Shown: piece by piece, positions 19,010 through 27,702 of the stretch
Layout of the letters: every line of letters starts with the position of its first letter
Numbering within the stretch: position 1 is the stretch's first letter
Source: Saprospiraceae bacterium
Lineage (GTDB): Bacteria; Bacteroidota; Bacteroidia; Chitinophagales; Saprospiraceae
NCBI GenBank assembly: GCA_016714085.1
Contig: JADJNW010000001.1
Location: 806,001-870,000, forward strand
DNA length: 64,000 bases
Reading direction: 5' to 3'
The notes under the pieces: generated by a model
What the model was told of the DNA's origin: nothing
What the model saw: only the letters and a program-made list of their open reading frames with translations
The model's database searches: none
Translations under genes and position numbers: made by a program

Positions 19010-19041
19010 TTTGTTAGTCTAAAAATTTTATTCTATATTTG
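19010..19041 (+). promoter_or_regulatory. Promoter of the iron operon with an embedded DtxR-type core
   Basis: TTTG (19010-19013), 20 bp, TATATTTG (19034-19041) is a full match to the Bacteroidota promoter. Directly after the -33 box lies TTAGTCTAA (19014-19022), identical to the centre TTAGnCTAA of the DtxR/IdeR operator. A repressor bound there would block the promoter. The transcript would start near 19048, which favours the ATG at 19069 for the receptor. Confidence 0.6.
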
Positions 19042-19068
19042 TAATCAGATTTTAAAATGAATCTGGTT

Positions 19069-21354
19069 ATGAAAATTCGATTACTTGTATTTTTGATAAT
19101 ATGCTGTTTTTCAAGCACCTCTCTTGCGCAGGCAACGCTAAAAGGCATAGTAAAAGCAAATGAAGAAGCCTTGGCTTTTGCCAACGTGATGCTGCGAGGC
19201 ACGACTTATGGCGGCGCGACTGATGAATTTGGACATTTTGAAATACAAGCTCCGGCTGGAATTTATACTTTGGAAATTGCGATGCTGGGCTACCAGCGTT
19301 TTGAACAATCCGTAGAATTAAAAGCAAATCAAATCATTGATTTAGAGACAATTATATTAGAAGAAAGCGCTTCCACGCTAAATGAAGTAGTGGTGACTGG
19401 CACGCTCAAAGAAGTAAACCGCATCGAAAGCCCTGTTCCGGTAGAAGTGTACAACCCGACTTTTTTTAAGAAAAACCCGACACCCAATATTTTTGATGCT
19501 TTACAAAATGTAAATGGCGTGCGCCCGCAGCTGAATTGTAATGTTTGCAATACCGGCGATATTCACATCAATGGCTTGGAAGGTCCTTATACAATGGTGC
19601 TGATCGATGGAATGCCCGTGGTGAGTAGCCTCGCAACGGTGTATGGACTATCCGGCATCCCCAATTCTTTAGTGGAAAGAATTGAAATTGTAAAAGGGCC
19701 AGCCTCTTCTTTATATGGGAGTGAAGCAATCGGCGGATTGATTAATATTATTACAAAAAATCCGCAAAAAGCGCCTTTATTTAGTGCCGATATAATGAGT
19801 ACCTCCTGGCAGGAATATAATGCTGACTTGGGTTTGAAGTTTAATATTAGTAAAAAAGTTTCTATTTTAACAGGAGCAAATTATTTTAATTATAATAATA
19901 TTATTGATAATAATAAAGATCATTTTACGGATGTAACTTTACAAAATCGGGTTTCGGTATTTCAAAAATGGAATATTGCCAGAAAAAACAATCGCTTATT
20001 TACTTTAGCGGGTCGCTATTTCTATGAAGATCGCTGGGGTGGCGATGTAAAATGGACAAAAGAATTCAGAGGCGGCGACGAAATTTACGGCGAAAGTATT
20101 TACACCAAACGCTGGGAATTCCTTGGCAATTATCAATTACCAACGACTGAAAAATTATTATTTTCCTTTTCTTATAATGATCACGATCAAAATTCGGTGT
20201 ACGGGAATACCGCTTACCTCGCTCGGCAACGCATTGGCTTTGGGCAATTGACCTGGGATAAAACCGCTGGACATCATGATTTATTAATAGGTACGGCGCT
20301 TCGTTACACTTTTTATGATGATAATACCCCGGCTACGGGTGGCGCTGAGGATAATCCATTAAATAATCCCGATAAAATCTGGCTTCCGGGCGTTTTTGTG
20401 CAAGATGAAATTCGTTTGAATCCGCAACATAAAGTTTTGCTCGGCTTGCGATATGATTATAATAGTCGACATGGTAATATTTTCACGCCGCGTTTTGCTT
20501 ATAAATGGAGTATCAGCAAGAACGATATTCTCCGACTCAATGCTGGTACGGGTTTTCGAGTGGTAAATCTCTTTACGGAAGAACATGCCGCGCTCACAGG
20601 CGCACGAGAAATTATTATAAAAAACGAACTCAAGCCGGAGCAATCTTATAATATTAATGTAAATTATATCAAGAAAATTTATTTGGATAATGGCGGGTTT
20701 ATTGGCTTGGACGCTACTGCCTGGTACACTTATTTCACAAATGTAATATTCCCGGATTACGAAACAAATGCAAATCAAATCATATATGATAATCTCAACG
20801 GTCGTGCTATTACTACCGGAATGAGTACAAATGTAGATGTATCCTTCGCCAATGGCTTGACTTTATTGGCCGGAGCGACATTCATGGATGTATCTTCGAC
20901 CGAAAATGGCATCAAGGAACGACAGATGCTAACTGAAAGATTTACAGGCACTTGGGCGATTTCTTATAAATTTCCAAAATCCAGTTTTGGAATTGATTAT
21001 ACCGGAAATATTTATGGCCCGATGCGCTTGCCTTTGTTGGGAGACTTAGATCCGCGACAGCCCAATTCACCGACCTGGAGTATTCAAAATATTCAATTGA
21101 CCTATAATGGGATTAAAAATCTGGAAATTTATGGTGGTGTAAAAAACCTGCTGAATTGGACGCCCAATAAAGGCAATCCTTTTATTATCGCGCGTGCGGA
21201 CGATCCTTTTGATAAGAATGTAAAATTTGATACAGATGGACAAGTGATTGCAACGCCCGATAATCCTTATGCGCTGACCTTCGATCCGGCTTATGTATAT
21301 GGCCCGAATCAGGGAATACGCGGATTTTTAGGAATGCGTTTAATGATTCAATAA
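19069..21354 (+). CDS. TonB-dependent outer-membrane receptor, probably for a metal
   Basis: A signal peptide (MKIRLLVFLIICC..) precedes a carboxypeptidase-regulatory-like domain (about 25-100), a plug (about 115-220, with GLEGPYTMVLIDGMPV and ERIEIVKGPASSLYGSEAIG) and a 22-strand barrel, 761 residues in all. The plug carries an unusual Cys pair, CNVCNTGD. The receptor imports a substrate across the outer membrane using TonB. A thioredoxin, a DtxR-type regulator and FeoB follow with gaps of 1, 4 and 52 bp, so iron or manganese is the likely cargo. The start at 19057 is possible but sits too close to the predicted transcript start. Confidence 0.88.
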   Translation: MKIRLLVFLIICCFSSTSLAQATLKGIVKANEEALAFANVMLRGTTYGGATDEFGHFEIQAPAGIYTLEIAMLGYQRFEQSVELKANQIIDLETIILEESASTLNEVVVTGTLKEVNRIESPVPVEVYNPTFFKKNPTPNIFDALQNVNGVRPQLNCNVCNTGDIHINGLEGPYTMVLIDGMPVVSSLATVYGLSGIPNSLVERIEIVKGPASSLYGSEAIGGLINIITKNPQKAPLFSADIMSTSWQEYNADLGLKFNISKKVSILTGANYFNYNNIIDNNKDHFTDVTLQNRVSVFQKWNIARKNNRLFTLAGRYFYEDRWGGDVKWTKEFRGGDEIYGESIYTKRWEFLGNYQLPTTEKLLFSFSYNDHDQNSVYGNTAYLARQRIGFGQLTWDKTAGHHDLLIGTALRYTFYDDNTPATGGAEDNPLNNPDKIWLPGVFVQDEIRLNPQHKVLLGLRYDYNSRHGNIFTPRFAYKWSISKNDILRLNAGTGFRVVNLFTEEHAALTGAREIIIKNELKPEQSYNINVNYIKKIYLDNGGFIGLDATAWYTYFTNVIFPDYETNANQIIYDNLNGRAITTGMSTNVDVSFANGLTLLAGATFMDVSSTENGIKERQMLTERFTGTWAISYKFPKSSFGIDYTGNIYGPMRLPLLGDLDPRQPNSPTWSIQNIQLTYNGIKNLEIYGGVKNLLNWTPNKGNPFIIARADDPFDKNVKFDTDGQVIATPDNPYALTFDPAYVYGPNQGIRGFLGMRLMIQ

Positions 21355-21355
21355 T

Positions 21356-21826
21356 ATGAAAAAAATTGTTCATATAATATTGATTTGCTTTTTATTACCC
21401 CATTTAATGGAGGCACAATCTTTGAGTTATCATCAATTTGAACAGATTGATAGCCTGTCACTTATAGAGAAGCGCCCAGTTGCAGTTTTTATTTATACCG
21501 ATTGGTGTCGTTATTGTAAAAACATGGAACAAAAGACTTTTCAAAATACGGAAGTAATAAATAAATTAAATAAAAAATTTTATTTTATAAGTTTGAATGC
21601 GGAAGAGGAGCGACTTATTATATTTCGAGGGCATCCTTTTCAGTACAAGCCGAATGGCAAAAGCACTGGTATTCATGCACTTGCAGAAGCATTAGGTGCC
21701 GTTGATAATAAAATATCATATCCGACTTTTTGTATTTTGAATACTGATTATGAGATTATTTTTCAATATGATGCTTATTTGAATGCTAAAAATATGATAA
21801 CTATCTTAGATCAATTATCAAATTAA
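21356..21826 (+). CDS. Exported thioredoxin-fold protein
   Basis: The 156 residues start with a signal peptide (MKKIVHIILICFLLPHLMEA), followed by a thioredoxin fold with the active-site pair DWCRYCKNME (Cys51, Cys54) and the cis-Pro strand ISYPTFCIL. It begins one base after the receptor stop. In the periplasm it may keep the receptor plug cysteines or a metal ligand reduced; that partner role is inference from position. Confidence 0.8.
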   Translation: MKKIVHIILICFLLPHLMEAQSLSYHQFEQIDSLSLIEKRPVAVFIYTDWCRYCKNMEQKTFQNTEVINKLNKKFYFISLNAEEERLIIFRGHPFQYKPNGKSTGIHALAEALGAVDNKISYPTFCILNTDYEIIFQYDAYLNAKNMITILDQLSN

Positions 21827-21830
21827 TAAA

Positions 21831-22907
21831 ATGAAACCGATGTGGTTAGCGATACAACCGGGCTTTGCACTATTGATTGGCATCTTGATAATGCTAATTT
21901 TTTTGATCGTGTTTTTCCCGAAAAAAGGCTTGCTGGCGCTTTTGAATAAAACACGCCTCGACGCGCAGCGGGTGCTGCTGGAAGATGCGTTGAAGTTCCT
22001 TTTTGATTGTGAATATAAAAATATATCATGTGGACTAAATAGCATTGCCGGTAATTTAAATATTTCCGCGGATAAAGCCACTAAATTGCTGGATCGCCTG
22101 CGCATCATGGGTTTGATCACGATGCAAGAACAACATTTTCATCTGACCGATACGGGCAGATCGTATGCCCTGCGCGTGATTCGGGTGCATCGTATCTGGG
22201 AACGCTACTTAGCGGATGAAACCAGTGTAGGGCAAATGGATTGGCACGGTGAAGCAGATTATCGGGAACACCGAATGACGCCGGAAGCCGCCGACAAGTT
22301 GGCTGCGCAAATTGGTAATCCTGTCTTCGATCCTCATGGTGATCCTATTCCAACAGCTCAAGGCGAACTGCCCCAGCACAAAGGGCAAGCGCTCAGCAGT
22401 CTCCAGGAAGGGGATATTGCAAAAATTATACATATAGAAGATGAGCCACATAGTATTTATGAGCAATTGGTAGCGCTTGGGCTTTATCCTGGGATGCAGG
22501 TGTACGTGCTGGACGTGAGCGAAGGCAAAATTTCTTTTGCTGCCAACGGCGAAGAATGTGTATTGACGCCACTTTTTGCTTCGAGCATTACAGTGGAATT
22601 GCAACTAGAACAAGCGCCTTTGATGCCGAAATACGATTTATTATCTTCTTTACAAATTGGCGAAACAGCAGAAATAATAGGCATTTCACCAAATTGCCGT
22701 GGTCAGCAGCGCCGCCGCTTGATGGATTTTGGCATTGTGCCTGGAAGAGTCATAAGCGCAGAATTGAAAAGCGCCGCTGGCAATCCTGTTGGTTATCAAG
22801 TACTTGGCACGACCATTGCGATTCGGAAAGATCAAGCAGATTTGATATTTATTAAAAAAGTAAATCATTCCGTAACAAGCGACAAGCCTGAAGCCACAGG
22901 TGTTTAA
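21831..22907 (+). CDS. Membrane-anchored DtxR-type metal-dependent repressor with two FeoA domains
   Basis: The domain order is unusual. One transmembrane helix (residues 11-29, FALLIGILIMLIFLIVFF) leads into a winged helix (about 43-110, with IAGNLNISADKATKLLDRLR). The DtxR metal/dimerisation domain follows: H120, E124, H139, D143, E146, H147 fit the two metal sites, with Asp143 at the place of DtxR Cys102. Then come a DPHGDPIP loop and two FeoA/SH3-like domains (about 188-260 and 270-345). DtxR proteins repress iron or manganese uptake when metal is bound. The gene sits between thioredoxin and feoB in one operon. The anchor implies it binds DNA from the inner membrane or senses metal near the transporter. 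Confidence 0.82.
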   Translation: MKPMWLAIQPGFALLIGILIMLIFLIVFFPKKGLLALLNKTRLDAQRVLLEDALKFLFDCEYKNISCGLNSIAGNLNISADKATKLLDRLRIMGLITMQEQHFHLTDTGRSYALRVIRVHRIWERYLADETSVGQMDWHGEADYREHRMTPEAADKLAAQIGNPVFDPHGDPIPTAQGELPQHKGQALSSLQEGDIAKIIHIEDEPHSIYEQLVALGLYPGMQVYVLDVSEGKISFAANGEECVLTPLFASSITVELQLEQAPLMPKYDLLSSLQIGETAEIIGISPNCRGQQRRRLMDFGIVPGRVISAELKSAAGNPVGYQVLGTTIAIRKDQADLIFIKKVNHSVTSDKPEATGV

Positions 22908-22959
22908 AAAAACTTGCGGCTTGTAGCTTTATGCTTGCCACCAATAAAAATAAAACATA

Positions 22960-23751
22960 ATGAATAATCAACATAATTGCGAGAACTGCCCAATCCACCA
23001 TAAAGAGAATCTCATCAGATTGGGCATTGCGATGGATCGAGTGGATTATGTGGTGGCTTTGGCTGGAAATCCTAATACCGGCAAGAGCACTGTTTTCAAT
23101 AACCTGACGGGCTTGCGCCAGCACACGGGCAACTGGCCCGGCAAAACGGTCACTCGCGCCGAAGGCGGCTTTTCTTATGCCGATAAGCGCTATAAAGTGG
23201 TTGACCTGCCTGGCACGTATTCCTTGCTTTCTACCAGCACCGACGAGGAAGTGGCACGGGATTTTATTCTATTCGGGCAGCCCGATGTGACTGTGATTGT
23301 AGTAGATGCGACGCGCCTGGAGCGCAATTTGAATCTGGTTTTGCAAATATTGGAGATTACAGATCGAGCGGTACTTTGTTTGAATTTGATGGACGAAGCC
23401 AAACGCAAAGGAATTGAAATTGATGAAAGAGCATTATCAAGAGAATTAGGGATTCCGGTCATTCCGGCAGCCGCACGTCAAAAGCAAGGCATGCCCGAAC
23501 TCATTGCTGCTATTGAGGAGGTCGCTTCTGGCAAATATGTATGCAAACCGCATCGCATCAAGAGTCATTCTTCCAAGCTGAACCATGCAATTTCGAATTT
23601 ATCGAAAAAATTGAGTGAGCGTTTTCCCGATTTGCCGAACGTCAAATGGGTAGCGTTGCGCTTGTTAGAAGGTGATCAAAGCATTATCGATGCTATTCAA
23701 AATGGAGAATTGGGTAGCCTACGCGAAGGAATTGTGGAGTTACAATCTTAA
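22960..23751 (+). CDS. feoB: FeoB GTPase domain (N-terminal piece)
   Basis: The 263 residues contain an N-terminal cysteine/histidine motif (CENCPIHH), the G1 loop GNPNTGKST (36-44), G3 DLPGTYSL, G4 NLMD and most of the helical spacer. They end at a stop where FeoB normally continues to its membrane part. FeoB moves Fe2+ (in some species Mn2+) across the inner membrane with GTP. The next gene, ten bases on in another frame, supplies the rest. Either the transporter is naturally made as two chains or one base has been gained near 23737-23750. Confidence 0.85.
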   Translation: MNNQHNCENCPIHHKENLIRLGIAMDRVDYVVALAGNPNTGKSTVFNNLTGLRQHTGNWPGKTVTRAEGGFSYADKRYKVVDLPGTYSLLSTSTDEEVARDFILFGQPDVTVIVVDATRLERNLNLVLQILEITDRAVLCLNLMDEAKRKGIEIDERALSRELGIPVIPAAARQKQGMPELIAAIEEVASGKYVCKPHRIKSHSSKLNHAISNLSKKLSERFPDLPNVKWVALRLLEGDQSIIDAIQNGELGSLREGIVELQS

Positions 23752-23761
23752 AATTAAGAAG

Positions 23762-25192
23762 ATGGAAAAGAAAGAACAACATAAAGAAGACATCTTATCC
23801 TTGGCGAATACTTTACGCTGGGATTTGGGTGTTAATTTTCATGATACGGTGATCGAATCTATTTATGAGGATGCTTCTAAAATCGCTCGTAAAACGGTCA
23901 GTATCAAAGGAGAAAAATCTGCAAATAATTTTGATATAAAGCTTGATAAAATCCTAACGAGCCGTTGGTTGGGCTTTCCGATCATGTTTTTGTTATTGGC
24001 ACTCGTATTTTGGATTACGGTTTCTGGAGCGAATATCCCCTCAGGCTTATTGGCAAATTTATTATTGGACACGGTTCATCCATTATTAAAAAGTGGCGCT
24101 GCGGCTATTGGAATGCCTTGGTGGCTCGACGGTGTTCTGATCGACGGTGCTTATCTTTCGATGGCTTGGGTCATAGCGGTGATGCTGCCGCCGATGGCAA
24201 TTTTCTTTCCATTATTTACTTTGTTAGAAGATTTTGGCTACCTGCCGAGAGTAGCTTTTAATATGGATAATTTGTTCCGAAAAGCTGGCGCGCATGGTAA
24301 ACAAGCATTGACAATGACAATGGGTTTTGGTTGCAATGCAGCGGGCGTAGTGGCCACGAGAGTAATTGACAGCCCGCGCGAGCGTTTGATCGCGATCATC
24401 ACCAATAATTTTTCATTATGTAATGGGCGCTGGCCTACGCAAATCTTGATTGCCACTATTTTTATCGGTGGTGCGGTGCCTGCTTTTTGGGCAGGATTGG
24501 TTTCGGCTGGAGCCGTAGTAGGCATTGCGGTCTTGGGGATTTTGTTTAGTCTTGCAGTTTCCTGGGGATTGAGCAAAACCGTACTGCGGGGAGAAGCATC
24601 TGCCTTTAGTTTGGAACTCCCACCCTACCGGCCGCCGCGTATCTGGCAAGCCTTGTACACTTCCTTGATTGACCGGACAATCTTTGTTCTTTGGAGAGCG
24701 ATTGTTTTTGCGATTCCGGCAGGGATTGTCATTTGGTTGGTCGCCAATATTCACATTGGAGAATTGAGTTTGGCGGAGCATTTTATTCAAAATACTAATT
24801 CTTTCGCCTTTTTATTTGGATTAAATGGCGTGATTTTATTGGCTTATATTATTGCAATTCCAGCAAATGAAATCGTTATTCCGACTATTTTAATGCTAAC
24901 TGTACTAAGTACAGGCGCAAGCGGCGTGGGCGAAGGGGCCGGCGTGATGTTTGAATTGGATTCCATTGCTGATACAGAAAACGTGCTGCGCGGCGGCGGC
25001 TGGACATTATTGACAGGCGTGAATCTGATGTTATTTAGTTTATTACATAATCCTTGTTCGACAACCATTTACACGATTTACAAAGAAACCAAAAGCGCCA
25101 AATGGACGCTGATTTCTACTTTTTTACCGATTGTTTTGGGCTTGATTATTTGTTTTTTCACGACGCAGTTGTGGTTGCTCTTTATAAGCTAA
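23762..25192 (+). CDS. feoB: FeoB membrane permease (C-terminal piece)
   Basis: From the ATG at 23762 (MEKKEQHKEDILSLAN) there are 476 residues with the FeoB membrane core. The first Gate motif is variant: MGFGCNAAGVVATR instead of the usual GFGCNVPAIMATR. The second Gate region reads FSLCNGRWPTQI instead of SCSAR.PVY. Eight or more hydrophobic spans follow, plus HNPCSTTIYTIYKET near the end. The altered Gate residues suggest a different metal or mechanism from the second FeoB (27684-29841). It is encoded directly after the GTPase piece. Confidence 0.85.
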   Translation: MEKKEQHKEDILSLANTLRWDLGVNFHDTVIESIYEDASKIARKTVSIKGEKSANNFDIKLDKILTSRWLGFPIMFLLLALVFWITVSGANIPSGLLANLLLDTVHPLLKSGAAAIGMPWWLDGVLIDGAYLSMAWVIAVMLPPMAIFFPLFTLLEDFGYLPRVAFNMDNLFRKAGAHGKQALTMTMGFGCNAAGVVATRVIDSPRERLIAIITNNFSLCNGRWPTQILIATIFIGGAVPAFWAGLVSAGAVVGIAVLGILFSLAVSWGLSKTVLRGEASAFSLELPPYRPPRIWQALYTSLIDRTIFVLWRAIVFAIPAGIVIWLVANIHIGELSLAEHFIQNTNSFAFLFGLNGVILLAYIIAIPANEIVIPTILMLTVLSTGASGVGEGAGVMFELDSIADTENVLRGGGWTLLTGVNLMLFSLLHNPCSTTIYTIYKETKSAKWTLISTFLPIVLGLIICFFTTQLWLLFIS

Positions 25193-25270
25193 TTCCAATG
25201 ATATTGGTACAAAATAATTAAACTTACTGCCCTTTTTAATCGTTATAAACTAGAATAAAACTTTAATAAG

Positions 25271-25774
25271 ATGAAAACCGACACGGTAATACAAGAGAAG
25301 TCAAGCGTAAATATCGGCATAGAAAAGGCTGACCGTCAGGCAGTTGCAAATATTCTGGAAATATTACTTTCCGATGAGCATATTTTATATGTCAAATTGC
25401 GCAATTATCATTGGAATGTAATGGGCGTTCACTTCAAGCCTTTGCACGAATTTTTTGAAGCGCAATACACCGAAGTAGCCGGATTTATTGATGAAATCGC
25501 CGAGCGAATTCGCGCTTTAGGTTTTTTTACTCCGGGGTCGATGGAAGCCTTTAGAAAAAATGCGCGGTTGGAGGAAACAGGGCATTTGAATGGCGATGCG
25601 CAGAAAATGTTGGAAAACCTGTTATTAGATCAAGAAGCAATTATTCAATTCTTGCGCCACGATTCAGAAATTGTGATGAATGAACATAACGATGCGGGGA
25701 CAAATGATTTCCTGGTCGGATTGATGGAAGCCCATGAAAAAATGGCATGGATGACGCGCGCACATCTGGCTTGA
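25271..25774 (+). CDS. dps: Dps-family ferritin-like DNA-protection protein
   Basis: At 167 residues it has the Dps ferroxidase ligands in the expected spacing: H47 (NYHWNV), H59 (PLHEFF), D74 and E78 (FIDEIAERI). Dps dodecamers store iron and protect DNA from peroxide. Its place between two Feo systems fits iron handling. It has its own terminator. Confidence 0.9.
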   Translation: MKTDTVIQEKSSVNIGIEKADRQAVANILEILLSDEHILYVKLRNYHWNVMGVHFKPLHEFFEAQYTEVAGFIDEIAERIRALGFFTPGSMEAFRKNARLEETGHLNGDAQKMLENLLLDQEAIIQFLRHDSEIVMNEHNDAGTNDFLVGLMEAHEKMAWMTRAHLA

Positions 25775-25787
25775 GCAAAGATAGATT

Positions 25788-25812
25788 GGGGGCTTTGAAG
25801 CCCCCTTTTTTG
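25788..25812 (+). terminator. Rho-independent terminator after dps
   Basis: GGGGGCTTTGAAGCCCCC forms an 8-bp stem and is followed by six T. It lies 13 bp after the dps stop. Confidence 0.85.
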
Positions 25813-25813
25813 T

Positions 25814-26233
25814 TTATCCTTTAGCACCTCTTCCGAGCATCCAGCCGACCACACCACCTGTCACTGCAGTCATAGCCGTACCGACAAGTACATCTACGAT
25901 CACTCCGGTAAGATTCATGCCATTCATAGTGCCAAACATAGTCAGATCCCAGCTTAAAGTAGCCAGAAGCCCAATGATTGCACCTGCTTTAAGCCCCGTC
26001 ATAAAAGTAGAGATGTTTGCCCAACGACCAAAAATGACGGCTATTAAAAGTCCCCATGCAAGATTGCCTAAGATCAAAGCCCACCAAGTAGGAGGTTCTT
26101 TCATCAATGCGCCCATTTCACCAGCGTTCGACTTCATAAAATCCATCAACAATAAGCCGTAGAATAAAAAGCCTAGTAGGAAAAAAGCTACACCGCCGAC
26201 GACGCCAGCAAGAAGAATTTTGTTAGTACTCAT
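25814..26233 (-). CDS. Four-span membrane protein (DUF1761-like)
   Basis: 139 residues with four hydrophobic helices (about 7-29, 50-68, 77-97, 110-135), glycine-rich (AVTGGVVGWMLGRG). It resembles DUF1761-type integral membrane proteins, but this assignment is weak. No function is known. It is convergent with dps. Confidence 0.65.
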   Translation of the reverse strand: MSTNKILLAGVVGGVAFFLLGFLFYGLLLMDFMKSNAGEMGALMKEPPTWWALILGNLAWGLLIAVIFGRWANISTFMTGLKAGAIIGLLATLSWDLTMFGTMNGMNLTGVIVDVLVGTAMTAVTGGVVGWMLGRGAKG

Positions 26234-26436
26234 TTCGTTTTGTTTTTGATTATCAATATTTTATTCTACGAATTTAGATATTTATACAATAATTTCACAA
26301 ACATCTTTTAAAAAATGTTTTTTAATTCCGATATAAATTTTAAACAGGAAAGAAAATTATTTCAAGTCCATTATCTTAAATTAGTCCAAATAAACTTTTC
26401 GTATTTAATTTTGTCCTCTCAAAAAAGAAAGAGACG

Positions 26437-26784
26437 ATGGACAATGTGAATAGAAAAAAGGATTATAGCGACCTGATAAGCCAATTCATAGAAGAGCAAT
26501 ATACACAAGAGCAAGTCGCCGATTTGTCAACATTTGCGGTACTTGATAAGCAGCATTTAAGCATTGTGGAACACGAAATTATGCTCAAAAATGGTCATTG
26601 GATTGTTTATTTACTTTTCACTCATGTGGAGCATCCTTATTCGTTTGTCCGTGTGCCAATGAAGACTTGTCAGACGCGCAAGCTGGCAGAGATTACCGGC
26701 AATTATTTACGTCGGGCGTATTCTTTGGATAGCGCTTTGGCATTTACCGCTCAAGGAGGCGAATTGAATTGCAATCTGAATTAG
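26437..26784 (+). CDS. Conserved-looking hypothetical protein
   Basis: 115 residues, soluble, no signal peptide. There are alternating strand/helix patterns (IMLKNGHWIVYLLFTHVEHP, then a basic helix) but no motif I recognise. It starts 200 bp after the divergent membrane gene and its stop overlaps that of the convergent SRPBCC gene by 4 bp. Codon use looks coding. Confidence 0.55.
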   Translation: MDNVNRKKDYSDLISQFIEEQYTQEQVADLSTFAVLDKQHLSIVEHEIMLKNGHWIVYLLFTHVEHPYSFVRVPMKTCQTRKLAEITGNYLRRAYSLDSALAFTAQGGELNCNLN

Positions 26785-27233
26785 CTATATTTTTTTCGCA
26801 AATATTGATGCCGTTTGCGAAAAACTAATTTATATAATTCCCGAAGTATCGGCCCAAGAAGTGCAGCCTGTGGCGCAAATTCTACCACATCTTTCAAAAT
26901 CGTTTTTCCTTCTTTTTCTTCCAAATTGCGCTTGTGACGCCAAAAATGATGCATGATAGAATAAGAATATTCGTGAAAACCCTGACCAGGATTGATTTCC
27001 TCAAAGCGCAAAAAATGTTGATCCACTGGGATAAAGCCAAATAATAAAATCCAACTACTGAATAATACTTGCTTGGTTTCCAATGACTTAGACCAGTCAA
27101 TATCCTTGGGATAAGTCATACGAGCATAAGGCGACAGCTCTCGATTCACCGCTTTCATATTAAAAATATCCTGCCAGACTTGTGTCGGATTCGCATTCAA
27201 TTCCGATTTTATTTCAAATGAAAAAACTTGCAT
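26781..27233 (-). CDS. SRPBCC-fold (START-like) protein
   Basis: From the ATG at 27233 (MQVFSFEIKSELNANP) the protein has 150 residues with the helix-grip pattern. The opening strand is followed by PTQVWQDIFNMKAVNRELSP, an extended sheet, and a long C-terminal helix (LRELYKLVFRKRHQYL). SRPBCC proteins bind hydrophobic ligands; the ligand is unknown. The upstream ATG at 27302 adds residues not typical of the family. Confidence 0.6.
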   Translation of the reverse strand: MQVFSFEIKSELNANPTQVWQDIFNMKAVNRELSPYARMTYPKDIDWSKSLETKQVLFSSWILLFGFIPVDQHFLRFEEINPGQGFHEYSYSIMHHFWRHKRNLEEKEGKTILKDVVEFAPQAALLGPILRELYKLVFRKRHQYLRKKYS

Positions 27234-27321
27234 TCGTCTTGTTTTTTGATACTCGTCATCGAAAATACTATAAAGCCTGAAGCGAATAAAATATATTTGC
27301 AAGGCTTCTAAATCAAGATAT

Positions 27322-27367
27322 ATACCTAAAATTAGGTATTAAATTTGTTAAAAATGGGTATATTTTG
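27322..27367 (+). promoter_or_regulatory. Palindromic operator and promoter of feoA-feoB
   Basis: ATACCTAA-AA-TTAGGTAT (27322-27339) is a perfect palindrome whose CCTAA/TTAGG arms resemble DtxR-family half sites. It lies where the -33 contact would be for the -7-like box TATATTTTG (27359-27367); no clear TTTG is found at the right distance. Repression by the metal regulator encoded at 21831 is a reasonable inference. Confidence 0.5.
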
Positions 27368-27387
27368 ATAGTCAGTGATATTTATCA

Positions 27388-27702
27388 ATGAACAGAAGCA
27401 ACAAGCAATCTAATTTGCTGTTAAATTTGTATATCTATTTAGATTTAATCAAAATAAACATAGTGGTCGCAATTCTCACAACCAATCCTTTTAAAAATGT
27501 GCTGAAACCTGGTAAATCAGGTACAGTTGCACAATTTTCGGACGACCAGCTAGGCAGCAAACTCCTGACGATGGGAGTGCTACCTGGCAGCCAGGTGGAA
27601 ATCGTACGCGAAGCCCCTTTCGGCGGAGGCGTTGTGATCAAGGTTGATAATAATTATTTGGCTTTGCGAAAGCAGGAAGTGCAATGTATTCTTCTCAAGT
27701 GA
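27388..27702 (+). CDS. feoA: FeoA, small SH3-like ferrous iron transport protein
   Basis: The C-terminal 75 residues are a clean FeoA domain (LKPGKSGTVAQF..LLTMGVLPGSQVEIVREAPF). Before it come about 28 hydrophobic residues (NLLLNLYIYLDLIKINIVVA) that are not usual, so the true start may be an internal GTG/TTG around 27460. FeoA interacts with FeoB and supports Fe2+ uptake. Its stop overlaps the FeoB start by 19 bp. Confidence 0.85.
   Translation: MNRSNKQSNLLLNLYIYLDLIKINIVVAILTTNPFKNVLKPGKSGTVAQFSDDQLGSKLLTMGVLPGSQVEIVREAPFGGGVVIKVDNNYLALRKQEVQCILLK

Noticed and set aside
25195..25207. CCAATGATATTGG palindrome after feoB as operator of dps
   Set aside because: Only 5-bp arms, no match to other sites and no clear promoter nearby.
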